A DNA stretch of 11,686 nucleotides from Baffinella frigidus (Eukaryota > Cryptophyceae > Cryptomonadales > Baffinellaceae). Below, piece after piece: positions 1 through 5,540 of this stretch. Position 1 is the stretch's first letter; each line of letters begins with the position of its first letter. The DNA is taken from contig MU646733.1 in NCBI GenBank assembly GCA_026770585.1, positions 362,151-373,836 of the forward strand, in the 5' to 3' direction. The notes under the pieces are model-generated. The model was not told where the DNA came from, did no database searches, and worked only from the letters and a program-made list of their open reading frames with translations. A program made the translations under genes and the position numbers.

Positions 1-76
1 CGACGACTTCCACCCGCCCGTTGATCAGCCCTTTCAAGCGAGTCGCGTTGCGCATCAGCAGCGCCGCGTACCGTAC
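1..76 (-). CDS. Partial exon of an unrecognised protein, cut by the window edge
   Basis: Read on the minus strand from 76 down to 2, one frame is open and gives a protein-like segment starting VRYAALLMRNATRLKG and ending INGRVEVV, a plausible alternation of helix and basic residues. Just upstream the minus strand reads ...GGGGGCAG before GTACGG, so a spliceosomal 3' splice site (AG at 78-77) would start the exon at 76 in phase 0. The same frame meets a stop at 91-89, which fits an intron boundary at 77/76. The rest of the gene lies to the left of the window. I do not recognise the family. The evidence is reading-frame quality plus the acceptor only, and 25 codons is short. An inverted-repeat element begins about 25 bp upstream in the presumed intron. 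Confidence 0.35.
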
Positions 77-97
77 CTGCCCCCGATGTCAAGCAAC

Positions 98-251
98 AAA
101 GTTCATCTCGGAAGATAACTGAATCAGTTCCTTTTCAATAGGAGCTTGCATAGGAGAAATTAGATAGGGCATAGTAAATGTAAATAGGCCGCCTAATTAA
201 ATGAAAACGCTCATTAGGGAACTGATTCAGTTATCTTTCGAGATGAAAGTT
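98..251. mobile_element. MITE-like element with 30-bp inverted repeats and possible 6-bp target duplication
   Basis: Positions 102-131 and 218-247 are inverted copies of each other with one mismatch (core GATAACTGAATCAGTTCC). The interior of about 86 bp is AT-rich and has no coding potential. AAAGTT occurs at 98-103 and again at 246-251, which fits a 6-bp target-site duplication around an element of 104-245 beginning CATCTCG. The ends can also be read as longer inverted repeats, so the exact boundary is ambiguous. No transposase is present, so this is a non-autonomous element. Confidence 0.7.
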
Positions 252-255
252 GAGT

Positions 256-301
256 GGTACCCATAAAAACACGAGATCCTGGGTGTTACCGAGCGGAATC
301 C
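256..301 (+). repeat. Dispersed 46-bp repeat, copy 1
   Basis: This stretch (TACCCATAAAA ... CCTGG.TGTT ... GAGCGGAATCC) recurs at 4199-4245 in the same orientation with scattered mismatches. Each copy lies beside a foldback element: here just after the 98-251 element, there just before the 4248-4482 element. It may be an edge of a larger mobile unit or a shared target sequence. The rest of 302-404 shows nothing recognisable. Confidence 0.6.
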
Positions 302-404
302 AGCCGAGCGCCGGTGTCATGTAGAAACAGATTTAATCTACTCCGTGCATCTAAGACGCCGCATATCGCACCAGCCACGGGCGAGGAGACAGATCAGTTC
401 CGCT

Positions 405-596
405 GATCTAATCGCGCCGAATATTCCTGGGGAATACGATTTCGGGGATCTCCAAAATCCGATATGCAACGAAAATTACTACACATTTTGGGGGGGACGT
501 ACCCGGATGTTTCAGGTCTGTAGTAATTTTCGTTGCATATTCAATCGGAGATCCCCGAAATCGTATTCCTCAGGAATACACGTCTGGATGAGATCC
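405..596. mobile_element. Foldback/MITE element, family A copy 1
   Basis: A near-perfect long inverted repeat pairs 423-483 with 519-577, about 59 bp per arm and a 35-bp loop containing a G7 run. Weaker pairing extends outward to GATCT at 405-409 and GATGAGATC at 588-596. The terminal part (TATTCCTGAGGAATACGATTT and the outer GATGARATC) is shared with the element at 8054-8228, so the two belong to one family. The arms would form a strong hairpin in single-stranded DNA or RNA. No coding capacity. Confidence 0.8.
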
Positions 597-663
597 CCTC
601 AACCTGCTCAGCGGCTGCGAGAGCACATGGACAGTCCGCCCCTCCCCCCACAAACGAGCAACG

Positions 664-705
664 CGAGAAGCTGACCCGCTGAAGCGGACTCGCTGCGAGT
701 CAGCT
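664..705. repeat. Small hairpin
   Basis: GAAGCTGAC near 666 and GTCAGCTTC near 700 are inverted copies flanking a further CGCTGAAGCGG inner stem. Downstream (705-780) is a loose set of short repeats built on CACGCACGTGACTAACG and TCACTAACG. No gene is visible on the plus strand here. Confidence 0.4.
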
Positions 706-837
706 TCACTCACGCACGTGACTAACGCGTGAGTGTCACCAACGCACGTCGCTGACGCACTGTCACTAACGACACGAACGCAAGCCAGGAGGGCGGCGTC
801 CCACAACACGCGTGTTGCGCGAACGCCGCACCACGGC

Positions 838-936
838 GTTCCCCGAATCGGGGTTTGGGGTTCGGGGTTCGGGGTTCGGGGTTTGGGGTTGGGGTGTGGG
901 GTTTGGGGTGTGGGGGTTGGGGGTTGGGGGGTGGGC
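838..936 (+). repeat. Telomere-like variant block, TTCGGGG / TTTGGGG type
   Basis: A G-rich run on the plus strand built of GGGGTTC, GGGGTTT and GGGGTGT heptamers and near-heptamers. It is the most degenerate and leftmost block of the telomere-like region and grades to (GGGGTT)n at 905-936. It could form G-quadruplexes. The complementary strand is open in one frame and would read as proline-rich PTPQ/NPEP-like repeats, most likely a by-product of the repeat. Confidence 0.8.
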
Positions 937-1032
937 ACCGCGGGCGTGAGCGCTTCCGCGCCGCGCTTCGACTTGACCTCCTCCACCCCTTCGGGCGTCA
1001 GCCGCAGCGGACAGATGCCATCGTGGATCAGC
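937..1032 (-). pseudogene. Coding-like fragment inside the telomere-like region
   Basis: On the minus strand this island reads LIHDGICPLRLTPEGVEE followed by VKSKRGAEALTPA, a well-behaved protein segment with GC-rich third positions. It is bounded on both sides by telomere-like repeats that cannot be ordinary exons. The first ten residues recur twice more at about 1113-1160 and 1340-1374. I read it as a captured or duplicated piece of a gene. The family is not recognised. An exon reaching into repeat-derived intron cannot be excluded. Confidence 0.4.
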
Positions 1033-1395
1033 TGGCGTTCGGGGTTCAGGGTTCAGGGTTCAGGGTTGACGATGTACGGTTGAAATTTAGTGTGCAGGGT
1101 TCAGGGTTGATGAGGCTGTGCGCCGCAGCAGACAGATGCCGTCGTGGATCAGCTGGAGTTCGGGGTTCAGGGTTAAGGGTTAATCGCTGGGTGTTTTAGG
1201 GTTTAGGGTTTAGGGGTTAGGGGTTAGGGGTTAGGGTGTTGGGTGGAAGTTTAGGGTTGGTGGTTCAGGGTTCTGGAGGAAGTCAGCCGACGTACGGTTG
1301 AAATTTAGTGTGCAGGCTTCAGGGTTGATGAGGCTGTGCGCCGCAGCGGACAAATGCCGTCGTGAATCAGCTGAAGTTTGGGGTTGAGGGTTGAG
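1000..1395. repeat. Three spaced copies of a unit of about 105 bp carrying the LIHDGICPLR segment
   Basis: The sequence GACAGATGCC.TCGTGGATCAGCTG occurs at about 1010-1037, 1128-1156 and 1347-1374. The last two copies share a longer upstream part (GTACGGTTGAAATTTAGTGT at 1072 and 1301, then GATGAGGCTGTGCGCCGCAGC). The intervals are filled with TTCAGGG/TTAGGGG repeats. The whole arrangement looks like a higher-order repeat in which a gene fragment and telomere-like DNA were duplicated together. Confidence 0.75.
1036..1275 (+). repeat. Telomere-like variant blocks, TTCAGGG then TTAGGGG
   Basis: (GGGTTCA)n runs occur at 1038-1066, 1096-1108 and 1161-1176, changing to TTTAGGG and then (GGGGTTA)n at 1196-1235. 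The two copies of the 105-bp island are embedded in it. Each variant forms a short homogeneous run rather than being mixed, which points to local expansion of one variant at a time. Confidence 0.75.
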
Positions 1396-1433
1396 GGGTG
1401 AGGGGTGAGGGGTGAGGGTTGAGGGTTGAAGGT

Positions 1434-1472
<39 letters not shown>

Positions 1473-1696
1473 GATTTTGGGTTTAGGGTTGAGGGTTGAT
1501 GGTTTGGTTTAGGGTTCATGGTTTGGTTTAGGGTTTAGGGTTTAGTGTTTAGGGTTTAGGGGTGAGGGCTGAGGGTTGAAGGTTGAAGGTTGAGGGTTGG
1601 GGGTTTAGGGTTGAGGGTTGAGGGTTGAGGGTTGAGGGTTTAGGGTTGAGGGTTTAGAGCTTAGGGTTTAGGGTTAAGGGTTTAGGGTGTGGGGTC
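1378..1696 (+). repeat. Telomere-like variant block, TTGAGGG type with mixed TTTAGGG
   Basis: From about 1383 to 1470 and again 1598-1660 the dominant unit is GGGTTGA, a heptamer with G replacing T in the canonical TTTAGGG. Between these the unit returns to GGGTTTA, with GGTTTGG and TTCATGG variants. All are in the same orientation as the other blocks. No coding content. Confidence 0.8.
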
Positions 1697-1730
1697 AACC
1701 TGCCCGAGGGCGCGGCACGTGCGCGAGAGC
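1697..1730 (+). repeat. Short dispersed repeat, copy 1
   Basis: CCTGCCCGAGGGCGCGGCAC followed by GTGCGCGAGAGCGAAA recurs at 1888-1922 with one or two changes, and its last part (GTGCGCGAGAGCGGAAGCGCG) again at 2126-2147. Two copies bracket the inverted-orientation 130-bp element at 1735-1875. Confidence 0.65.
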
Positions 1731-1734
1731 GAAA

Positions 1735-1875
1735 TCACGCCATCCCCCAGTCGGGTTGGCGGACTATTCGTAAGTTGACATGCTGTGTTTCCGGTACAAA
1801 TCCGTGAACTTTCGAGCGGGAACGAGCCCGGGGGAAGAAGATTGGTGGGTCCAAATAGACTGAGATAGGTCTAGG
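1735..1875 (-). mobile_element. Inverted-repeat element family I, copy A (reverse orientation)
   Basis: Read on the minus strand, this segment aligns along its length with 9462-9601 and 11364-11537: CAGTCTATTTGGACCCACC, then CCCGGGCTC, CCGCTCGAAAGTT, ACGGATTTGTACCGG, TGTCAACTTACGAATAGTC and CAACCCGACT. The left end, CCTAGACC...TCTCAGTC, matches the family's terminal repeat CCTAGCTCYGCCTCASTC. The other end is degenerate. It lies within the telomere-like region between the two copies of the short repeat at 1697 and 1888. No transposase-like frame is present, and the frame open in copy B has a stop here. Confidence 0.75.
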
Positions 1876-1887
1876 GTTAGGTGGACC

Positions 1888-1922
1888 TGCCCGAGGGCAC
1901 GGCACGTGCGCGAGAGCGGAAG
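1888..1922 (+). repeat. Short dispersed repeat, copy 2
   Basis: Second copy of the sequence at 1697-1730 (CCTGCCCGAGGGCACGGCAC then GTGCGCGAGAGCGGAA), directly followed by the minisatellite unit. The order short repeat, CCCCGACCGCGACCTGCAACC, minisatellite is repeated at 2126-2262. Confidence 0.65.
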
Positions 1923-1944
1923 CGCGTCTTGACCCCCGACCGCG

Positions 1945-2262
1945 ACCTGCAACCGTTGCGGTTTCAGTGTGCGCATCTCTCAACCGGTGCGGTTTCAGGG
2001 ACGTGGCACCTCAGGAGAAGGGATCGTGTCCAACAATGTCTGTGAAAAGCACACTCCGCCACCCGGAAACACGCGGTGTGAGTGTGCGCATCTCTGCACG
2101 TCCTGCAACAGGTGCGGTTTTAAGTGTGCGCGAGAGCGGAAGCGCGTCGTCGCCCCCGACCGCGACCTGCAACCAGTGCGTTTTCAGTGTGCGCATTTCT
2201 CAATCGATGCGGTTTCAGTGTGTGCATTTCTCTATCGGTGCGGTTTCAGTGTGCGTATCTCT
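1945..2262 (+). repeat. Interrupted minisatellite of about 28-31 bp, about six units
   Basis: The unit is close to CAACCGGTGCGGTTTCAG plus TGTGCGCATTTCT. Units lie at about 1949-1979, 1980-2000 (partial), 2083-2140 (one degenerate and one partial) and three in a row at 2169-2258. Point changes among units (CCGTTGCG, CCGGTGCG, CGATGCG, CGGTGCG) show ageing. Several frames stay open through it, but the encoded peptides are only repeats. The gap 2001-2082 holds unrelated sequence with no clear gene. Confidence 0.7.
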
Positions 2263-2265
2263 CAT

Positions 2266-2316
2266 TTTAGGTTTAGGGCTTAGGGTTTAGGGTTTAGGGT
2301 TTAGGGTTTAGGGTTC
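2266..2316 (+). repeat. Telomere-like TTTAGGG block
   Basis: GGTTTAGGGCTTAGGG then about four perfect TTTAGGG units and a final TTCA variant joining a coding-like island. Canonical plant/algal-type telomere heptamer, G-rich strand on plus. Confidence 0.85.
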
Positions 2317-2382
2317 AAGTGCCTGTACGACGAGGATGACGACGTGGTTCGCCTTGTGGTGCGGCAGCAGCACCTGGGTTAG
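2317..2382 (+). pseudogene. Coding-like island between telomere-like blocks
   Basis: One plus-strand frame reads KCLYDEDDDVVRLVVRQQHL then glycine and a stop formed by the junction with the next telomere-like repeat (GGT TAG). The amino-acid content is protein-like (acidic stretch, then hydrophobic/basic) and unlike translated telomere repeat. About 60 bp is far too short to identify. I read it as a gene fragment captured between telomere-like arrays; chance openness is possible. Confidence 0.3.
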
Positions 2383-2637
2383 GTTTTAGGGTTTAGGGGT
2401 TAGGGTTTAGGGTTTAGGGTTTAGGGTTTAGGGGTTAGGGTTTAGGGTTTAGGGGTTAGGGTGTAGGGTTTAGGGTTTAGGGGTTAGTACGGGTGGGTTT
2501 TAGATGGATGTAAATATTTGGGGCTTAGGAATCAGGGTTTAGGGTTTGCGGCTTATGGTTTAGGGTTTAGGGTGTAGGGTTTAGGGTTTAGGGTTTAGGG
2601 TTTAGGGTTTAGTGTTTATGGTTTAGGGTTGGGGGTT
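2383..2637 (+). repeat. Telomere-like TTTAGGG block with TTAGGGG variants
   Basis: Mostly TTTAGGG with interspersed GGGGTTA and GTGTAGGG forms, interrupted at about 2489-2532 by a short unrelated stretch (TACGGGTGGGTTTTAGATGG...). About five perfect consecutive units lie at 2578-2611. Same orientation as the other blocks. Confidence 0.85.
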
Positions 2638-2639
2638 TA

Positions 2640-2699
2640 CTGGGCGCAGCGCGCGCCTGATCGGCGTCGAAAAAATCAGCCCAACCTGTTTCGGGGTTA
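2640..2699 (+). pseudogene. Coding-like island between telomere-like blocks
   Basis: A plus-strand frame reads GRSARLIGVEKISPTCFGVR across the non-telomeric bases 2641-2700 and is bounded by telomere-like DNA on both sides. Composition and GC differ sharply from the flanking repeat. It may be another trapped fragment of a gene. No family is recognisable from about 20 residues. Confidence 0.28.
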
Positions 2700-2893
2700 G
2701 GTTTATGTTTAGGATCGGGGATCAGGGTTGATGGTTTAGGGTTCAGGGCGCAGGGTGCGCCGCGGGTTTAGGTTTGGGATTTAGGGTTTAGGGTTTGGGG
2801 TTTAGGGTTTAGGGTTCAGGGTTTAAGGTTTAGGGTTTAGGGTTTAGGGTTTAGGGTTTAGGGTTTGGAGTTTAGTGGGTTTAGGTTTGGGTA
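2700..2893 (+). repeat. Telomere-like block, mixed then TTTAGGG
   Basis: It begins with degenerate GGTTCAGGG and GGGCGCAGGGTGCG forms and becomes regular TTTAGGG at about 2782-2862 (five to six consecutive perfect units at the end), then breaks up near 2880. Confidence 0.8.
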
Positions 2894-2904
2894 GCGTATG
2901 CCGC

Positions 2905-3020
2905 CGAGGCGTTGAAAACAACCCTACACCTTTGGAAATATACGTTGAACAACTCTAAAGAAAACACGTTGAACCACCCTAAACCTTAGGCAAAACAACC
3001 CTCCGCCTTGGGCGAAATGT
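2905..3020. repeat. Degenerate 25-32 bp tandem repeat containing C-rich telomere-like motifs
   Basis: Four imperfect units share CGTTGAA.CA(A/C)CCCTAAACCTT.GGAAA (starts near 2911, 2943, 2967 and 2995). The CCCTAAACC core is the reverse complement of the telomere-like heptamer, so this is the one place in the region where the C-rich strand faces the other way. One frame is open for 30 codons but contains only the repeat. Confidence 0.5.
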
Positions 3021-3057
3021 TCTAGTTGTGAAGGCTGGTGGTGAAGACTGGTTGCGG

Positions 3058-3405
3058 GTTCAGGGTTTGGGGTTGAGGGTTTGGGGATCGGGGTTCAGGA
3101 TTCAGGGTTCAAGGTTTAGGGTTTCGAATTTAGGGTTGAGGGTTTGGAGTTTAGAGTTTAGGGGTTGGGGGTTGAGGGTTGAGAGTTTAGGGTTGAGGGT
3201 TGAGGGTTTAGAGCTTAGGTTTTAGGGTGTGGGGTTTAGGGTTTGGGGTTTAGGGGTTACAGTTTAGGGTGCAGGGTTTGGGGTGTGGGGTTTAGGGTTT
3301 AGGGGTCGGGGTGTAGGGCTGAGGGTTTAGGGTGTAGGGCTGAGGGTTTAGGGTTTAGGGTTTAGGGTTTAGGGTTTAGGGTTTAGGGTTTAGGGTTTGG
3401 GGTTG
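3058..3405 (+). repeat. Telomere-like block ending in seven perfect TTTAGGG units
   Basis: The left part is a mixture of GGGTTCA, GGGTTGA, GGGTTTG and GGGTGTA variants. From 3347 to 3395 there are seven uninterrupted perfect TTTAGGG heptamers (49 bp), followed by a TTTGGGG variant and a non-repeat island. Homogeneity increases from left to right. Confidence 0.88.
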
Positions 3406-3452
3406 GACCAGGGTGGCCACTCCCATCACGAGGATCGGGTCGATCTGCCGGG
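3402..3452 (-). pseudogene. Coding-like island between two seven-unit telomere-like runs
   Basis: The minus strand of the non-repeat bases 3402-3452 reads RQIDPILVMGVATLVQP, an excellent hydrophobic, protein-like segment. It then runs into QTLN, which is telomere repeat in translation. Perfect (TTTAGGG)7 runs lie on both sides. The family is not identifiable at this length. It fits a captured gene fragment or exon scrap. Confidence 0.35.
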
Positions 3453-3716
3453 TTTAGGGTTTAGGGTTTAGGGTTTAGGGTTTAGGGTTTAGGGTTTAGG
3501 GTTTTGGGTCTAGGGTTTAGGGTTTAGGGTTTAGGGTTTAGGGTTTAGGGTTTAGGTTTGAGGGTTTAGGGTTTAGGTTTGAGGGTTTAGGGTTTAGGGT
3601 TCTGGGTTTAGGGTTCAGGGTTTGGGGTTTAGTGTTTAGGGTTTAGGGTTTAGGGTTTAGGGTTTCGGGTTTCGGGTTTAGGATTTCGGGTTTCGGGTTT
3701 TGTGTTTTGGGTTGAG
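3453..3716 (+). repeat. Telomere-like TTTAGGG block, the most regular in the window
   Basis: Seven perfect heptamers at 3453-3501, then a TTTTGGG/TCTAGGG break and about six more at 3514-3555. Next come TTTGAGGG and TTCGGG variants before the array ends at about 3716. The plus strand is G-rich, the orientation expected if a chromosome end once lay to the right. Since unique and repetitive DNA continues for 8 kb, the array is now interstitial. Confidence 0.9.
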
Positions 3717-3796
3717 GGCATCACATAGCACCACGAAATTCAGCCTGCGCGAACCTTAAAATGATCAAAACCCCCTCCACTTCGAGCCTCTTGGTG

Positions 3797-4048
3797 CCAC
3801 GCCAGATTCTTTGAAGGGGTCGCCAAAAGTCAATTCCCCGGAAGAAGCAGGGGAAAATTGTTTACTTTTGGGATAGTTGAACGCCAAAAGTGGCGTTCGG
3901 AAAGAGCCGAACCCCCACGACCAATCTGGCGTGGGGTAGCTCCCTTTGGGAACGCCAATTGTGGCGTTCAACTATCCCAAAGGCAAACAATTCCCCGTTA
4001 TTCCTTCCGGAAAGTTGACTTTTGGCAACCCCTTCCAAGAATCGAGTC
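3797..4048. mobile_element. Foldback element with arms of about 100 bp
   Basis: 3805-3897 (GATTCTTTGAAGGGG ... GGGATAGTTGAACGCC ... GTGGCGTT) pairs with 3957-4043 (AACGCCAATTGTGGCGTTCA ... AAGAATC) with scattered mismatches and small gaps. A second nested inverted pair, CCACGCCAGATT at 3797-3808 and AATCTGGCGTGG at 3923-3934, and inner AACGCC...GGCGTT hairpins make the fold multi-branched. Several frames stay open through it only because the arms mirror each other. No transposase. The surrounding 3717-3796 and 4049-4198 hold nothing I recognise. Confidence 0.7.
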
Positions 4049-4198
4049 TCTTGGTGGTTCCACCACCACCAGCTTCCCAAGAAGGCACACGCAAGGCAGT
4101 CACCTCACACAGTTGGCTTCGGCGTCCGCGTGACCGGTCACGCGGGCGTTCACGAGCCTGCCGGCGGGGCTGTTCCACACCGCATTGTGAAGTTTATT

Positions 4199-4245
4199 GG
4201 ATACCCATAAAATCGCCAACTCCTGGATGTTGCAGAGCGGAATCC
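4199..4245 (+). repeat. Dispersed 46-bp repeat, copy 2
   Basis: Second copy of 256-301, same orientation: GGATACCCATAAAATCGCC ... CTCCTGGATGTTGCAGAGCGGAATCC in outline. It ends within 3 bp of the foldback element at 4248-4482. Confidence 0.6.
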
Positions 4246-4247
4246 TA

Positions 4248-4483
4248 TTGTAGATTTCAGGTTAGCGCGGAACTTTTCGAGATCAGGTCGGGGGATCGGG
4301 GAACGAAAAAACGTGAGAATGATGTGTTTTGTGATATTTTATGGGTGGGGGTCGCGATCTTGTCATCAAATCCATGCGTAAGATAGCATAAAACTTCAGA
4401 TGGACCTAAAAGTCAATGCGATTTTCGAAAAAAATCTATCCCCCGACCTGAAGTGAATTCCGCGCTAACCCGAAATCTACAAC
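4248..4483. mobile_element. MITE-like element with inverted repeats of about 48 bp
   Basis: The left arm TGTAGATTTCAGGTTAGCGC GGAA...GGTCGGGGGAT (4249-4297) and the right arm ATCCCCCGACC...TTCCGCGCTAACC CGAAATCTACA (4437-4482) are inverted copies with few mismatches. The interior of about 140 bp is AT-richer and non-coding. Both ends are sharply defined at TTGTAG/CTACAA. No obvious target duplication was found. Confidence 0.75.
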
Positions 4484-4504
4484 AGCTCTGCCTCGGTGAA
4501 TCCA

Positions 4505-4588
4505 GGCTCCTCATTAAATGCATTTAGTTTACGACTCAGTGCAAATGCTTCAGTACGAAGAGCATCCAAATGTATTTAATGAGGAGCC
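4505..4588. mobile_element. Short hairpin element, 84 bp
   Basis: GGCTCCTCATTAAATGCATT at 4505-4524 pairs with AATGTATTTAATGAGGAGCC at 4569-4588 with one mismatch. An inner GCTTCAGTACGAAG hairpin sits in the loop. It is compact enough to be a MITE remnant or a folded RNA element. Confidence 0.65.
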
Positions 4589-4629
4589 CAGAGTAAGTCA
4601 GGGGAGAGACAGAAATCTGCACCTCATGC

Positions 4630-4675
4630 TGGAACATTCTGGAACATTCTGGAGCATTCTGGAGCATTCTGGGGT
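4630..4675. repeat. 10-bp tandem repeat, about four units
   Basis: GGAACATTCT, GGAACATTCT, GGAGCATTCT, GGAGCATTCT lie head to tail at 4631-4670 with partial units on both sides. Each unit resembles a half heat-shock-element pattern (GAA..TTC), but with 10-bp units this is most simply a microsatellite-like expansion. From 4676 to 5146 I see only short repeats such as CCTCCATTTYAAC at 4769 and 4819, and no gene. Confidence 0.7.
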
Positions 4676-5145
4676 GTTCCGCACCTGATTCGCAATCAGC
4701 TGCGACCGCGGGATGTTCGCCTGGCCCCAATACGCCTCCAGCCTATCCTCCTGCACGAAAGAAGAGATACCTCCATTTTAACTCAATCATGTATCGTGTA
4801 CCCGATCTTGCACGGTGCCTCCATTTCAACCATCGTTTTTACCATAATCGTGTAGGCGCCAGTACAGCCCACTAAAATTCAGTAAGAGGCTTTTCGGATC
4901 CTGCGTTCAGTCAATTCCCGGGCTGCACACACGGGGTGTAGAGGGGTGGAACCCGAAAACGGGCAAATCCGAAACACCCTGTACTCGTTTGTTGTGCACG
5001 CGACAGAGGAAGTCTTGAAAGTTTGCCTCGGTAAACCGCGGGTATGTTGACTTAAGGCAACCGAGCGAGAAAGTGACCGGGTTGACTGATTTCCCTCGAG
5101 GCCTCTGGCGTGGGAGGTACCTCCAGTTTGAGCCATTAAGAGCGC

Positions 5146-5322
5146 TAGAGCGTTTGCGGTAATTGTTGTCCGTTTTGGACGTGCGGTTTTCCGGTTTTCC
5201 GGTTTTCATTTGTACCAGAAGTGTCCATTTAAAATGTTTTACGACCTTGACAACATTTGAAAAAACCGAAAAACAGGAAAACCGCACGTCCAAAATGGAC
5301 AACAATTACCGCAAACGCTCTA
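5146..5322. mobile_element. MITE with 45-bp inverted repeats and TA target duplication
   Basis: The left arm GAGCGTTTGCGGTAATTGTT ... GTGCGGTTTTCC (5148-5192) is the inverse of GGAAAACCGCAC ... AACAATTACCGCAAACGCTC (5276-5320), essentially perfect. TA dinucleotides flank both ends (5146-5147 and 5321-5322), the target-duplication pattern of Tc1/mariner-mobilised Stowaway-type elements. The 80-bp interior contains CATTTGTACCAGAA, which recurs at 5913-5926 beside another hairpin. No coding capacity. Confidence 0.78.
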
Positions 5323-5374
5323 CCCACCGAGACAGAAGCCGAGAGTGGAACGTCTCAAAGCAAAAGTGGAACCT

Positions 5375-5460
5375 CCGTCAACGTAAGTAACGGTGGAAAA
5401 CGATTTTAATTTAAAACTTTTGGAAAACTTTTGGATTTGATTGTTAACTTAAGTAACGGT
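5375..5460 (+). repeat. Short direct repeats around TAAGTAACGGTGGA
   Basis: TAAGTAACGGTGGA occurs at 5384-5397 and 5450-5463, enclosing AT-rich sequence with a tandem AAAACTTTTGG (5415-5436). Together with 5464-5540, which has no gene, this is unclassified repetitive DNA. Confidence 0.45.
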
Positions 5461-5540
5461 GGAGACCTGGGCAGGTGTGGCACCAGGCGGAACCTCCACG
5501 CAAGAGCCAAGGGTTAAGCTGGCGAAAGAGAGCCTTTCTA

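Noticed and set aside
345-674. Open frame of 109 codons on the plus strand
   Set aside because: It runs straight through both arms and the loop of the family A foldback; no family signal and it changes character at the element edges.
1945-2262. CRISPR-like array
   Set aside because: The 30-bp units are adjacent or overlapping without unique spacers of even size, there are no cas genes and the DNA is eukaryotic.
3453-3716. True chromosome end
   Set aside because: The G-rich strand points right but 8 kb of complex sequence follows, so it is interstitial unless the assembly is wrong.
3946-4386. Open frame of 146 codons on the plus strand
   Set aside because: It crosses the right arm of one foldback and the left arm of another; the composition follows the repeats, not a protein.
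4631-4670. Heat-shock element
   Set aside because: The 10-bp head-to-tail units superficially contain GAA and TTC, but not in the alternating nGAAnnTTCn inverted form, and no gene follows.
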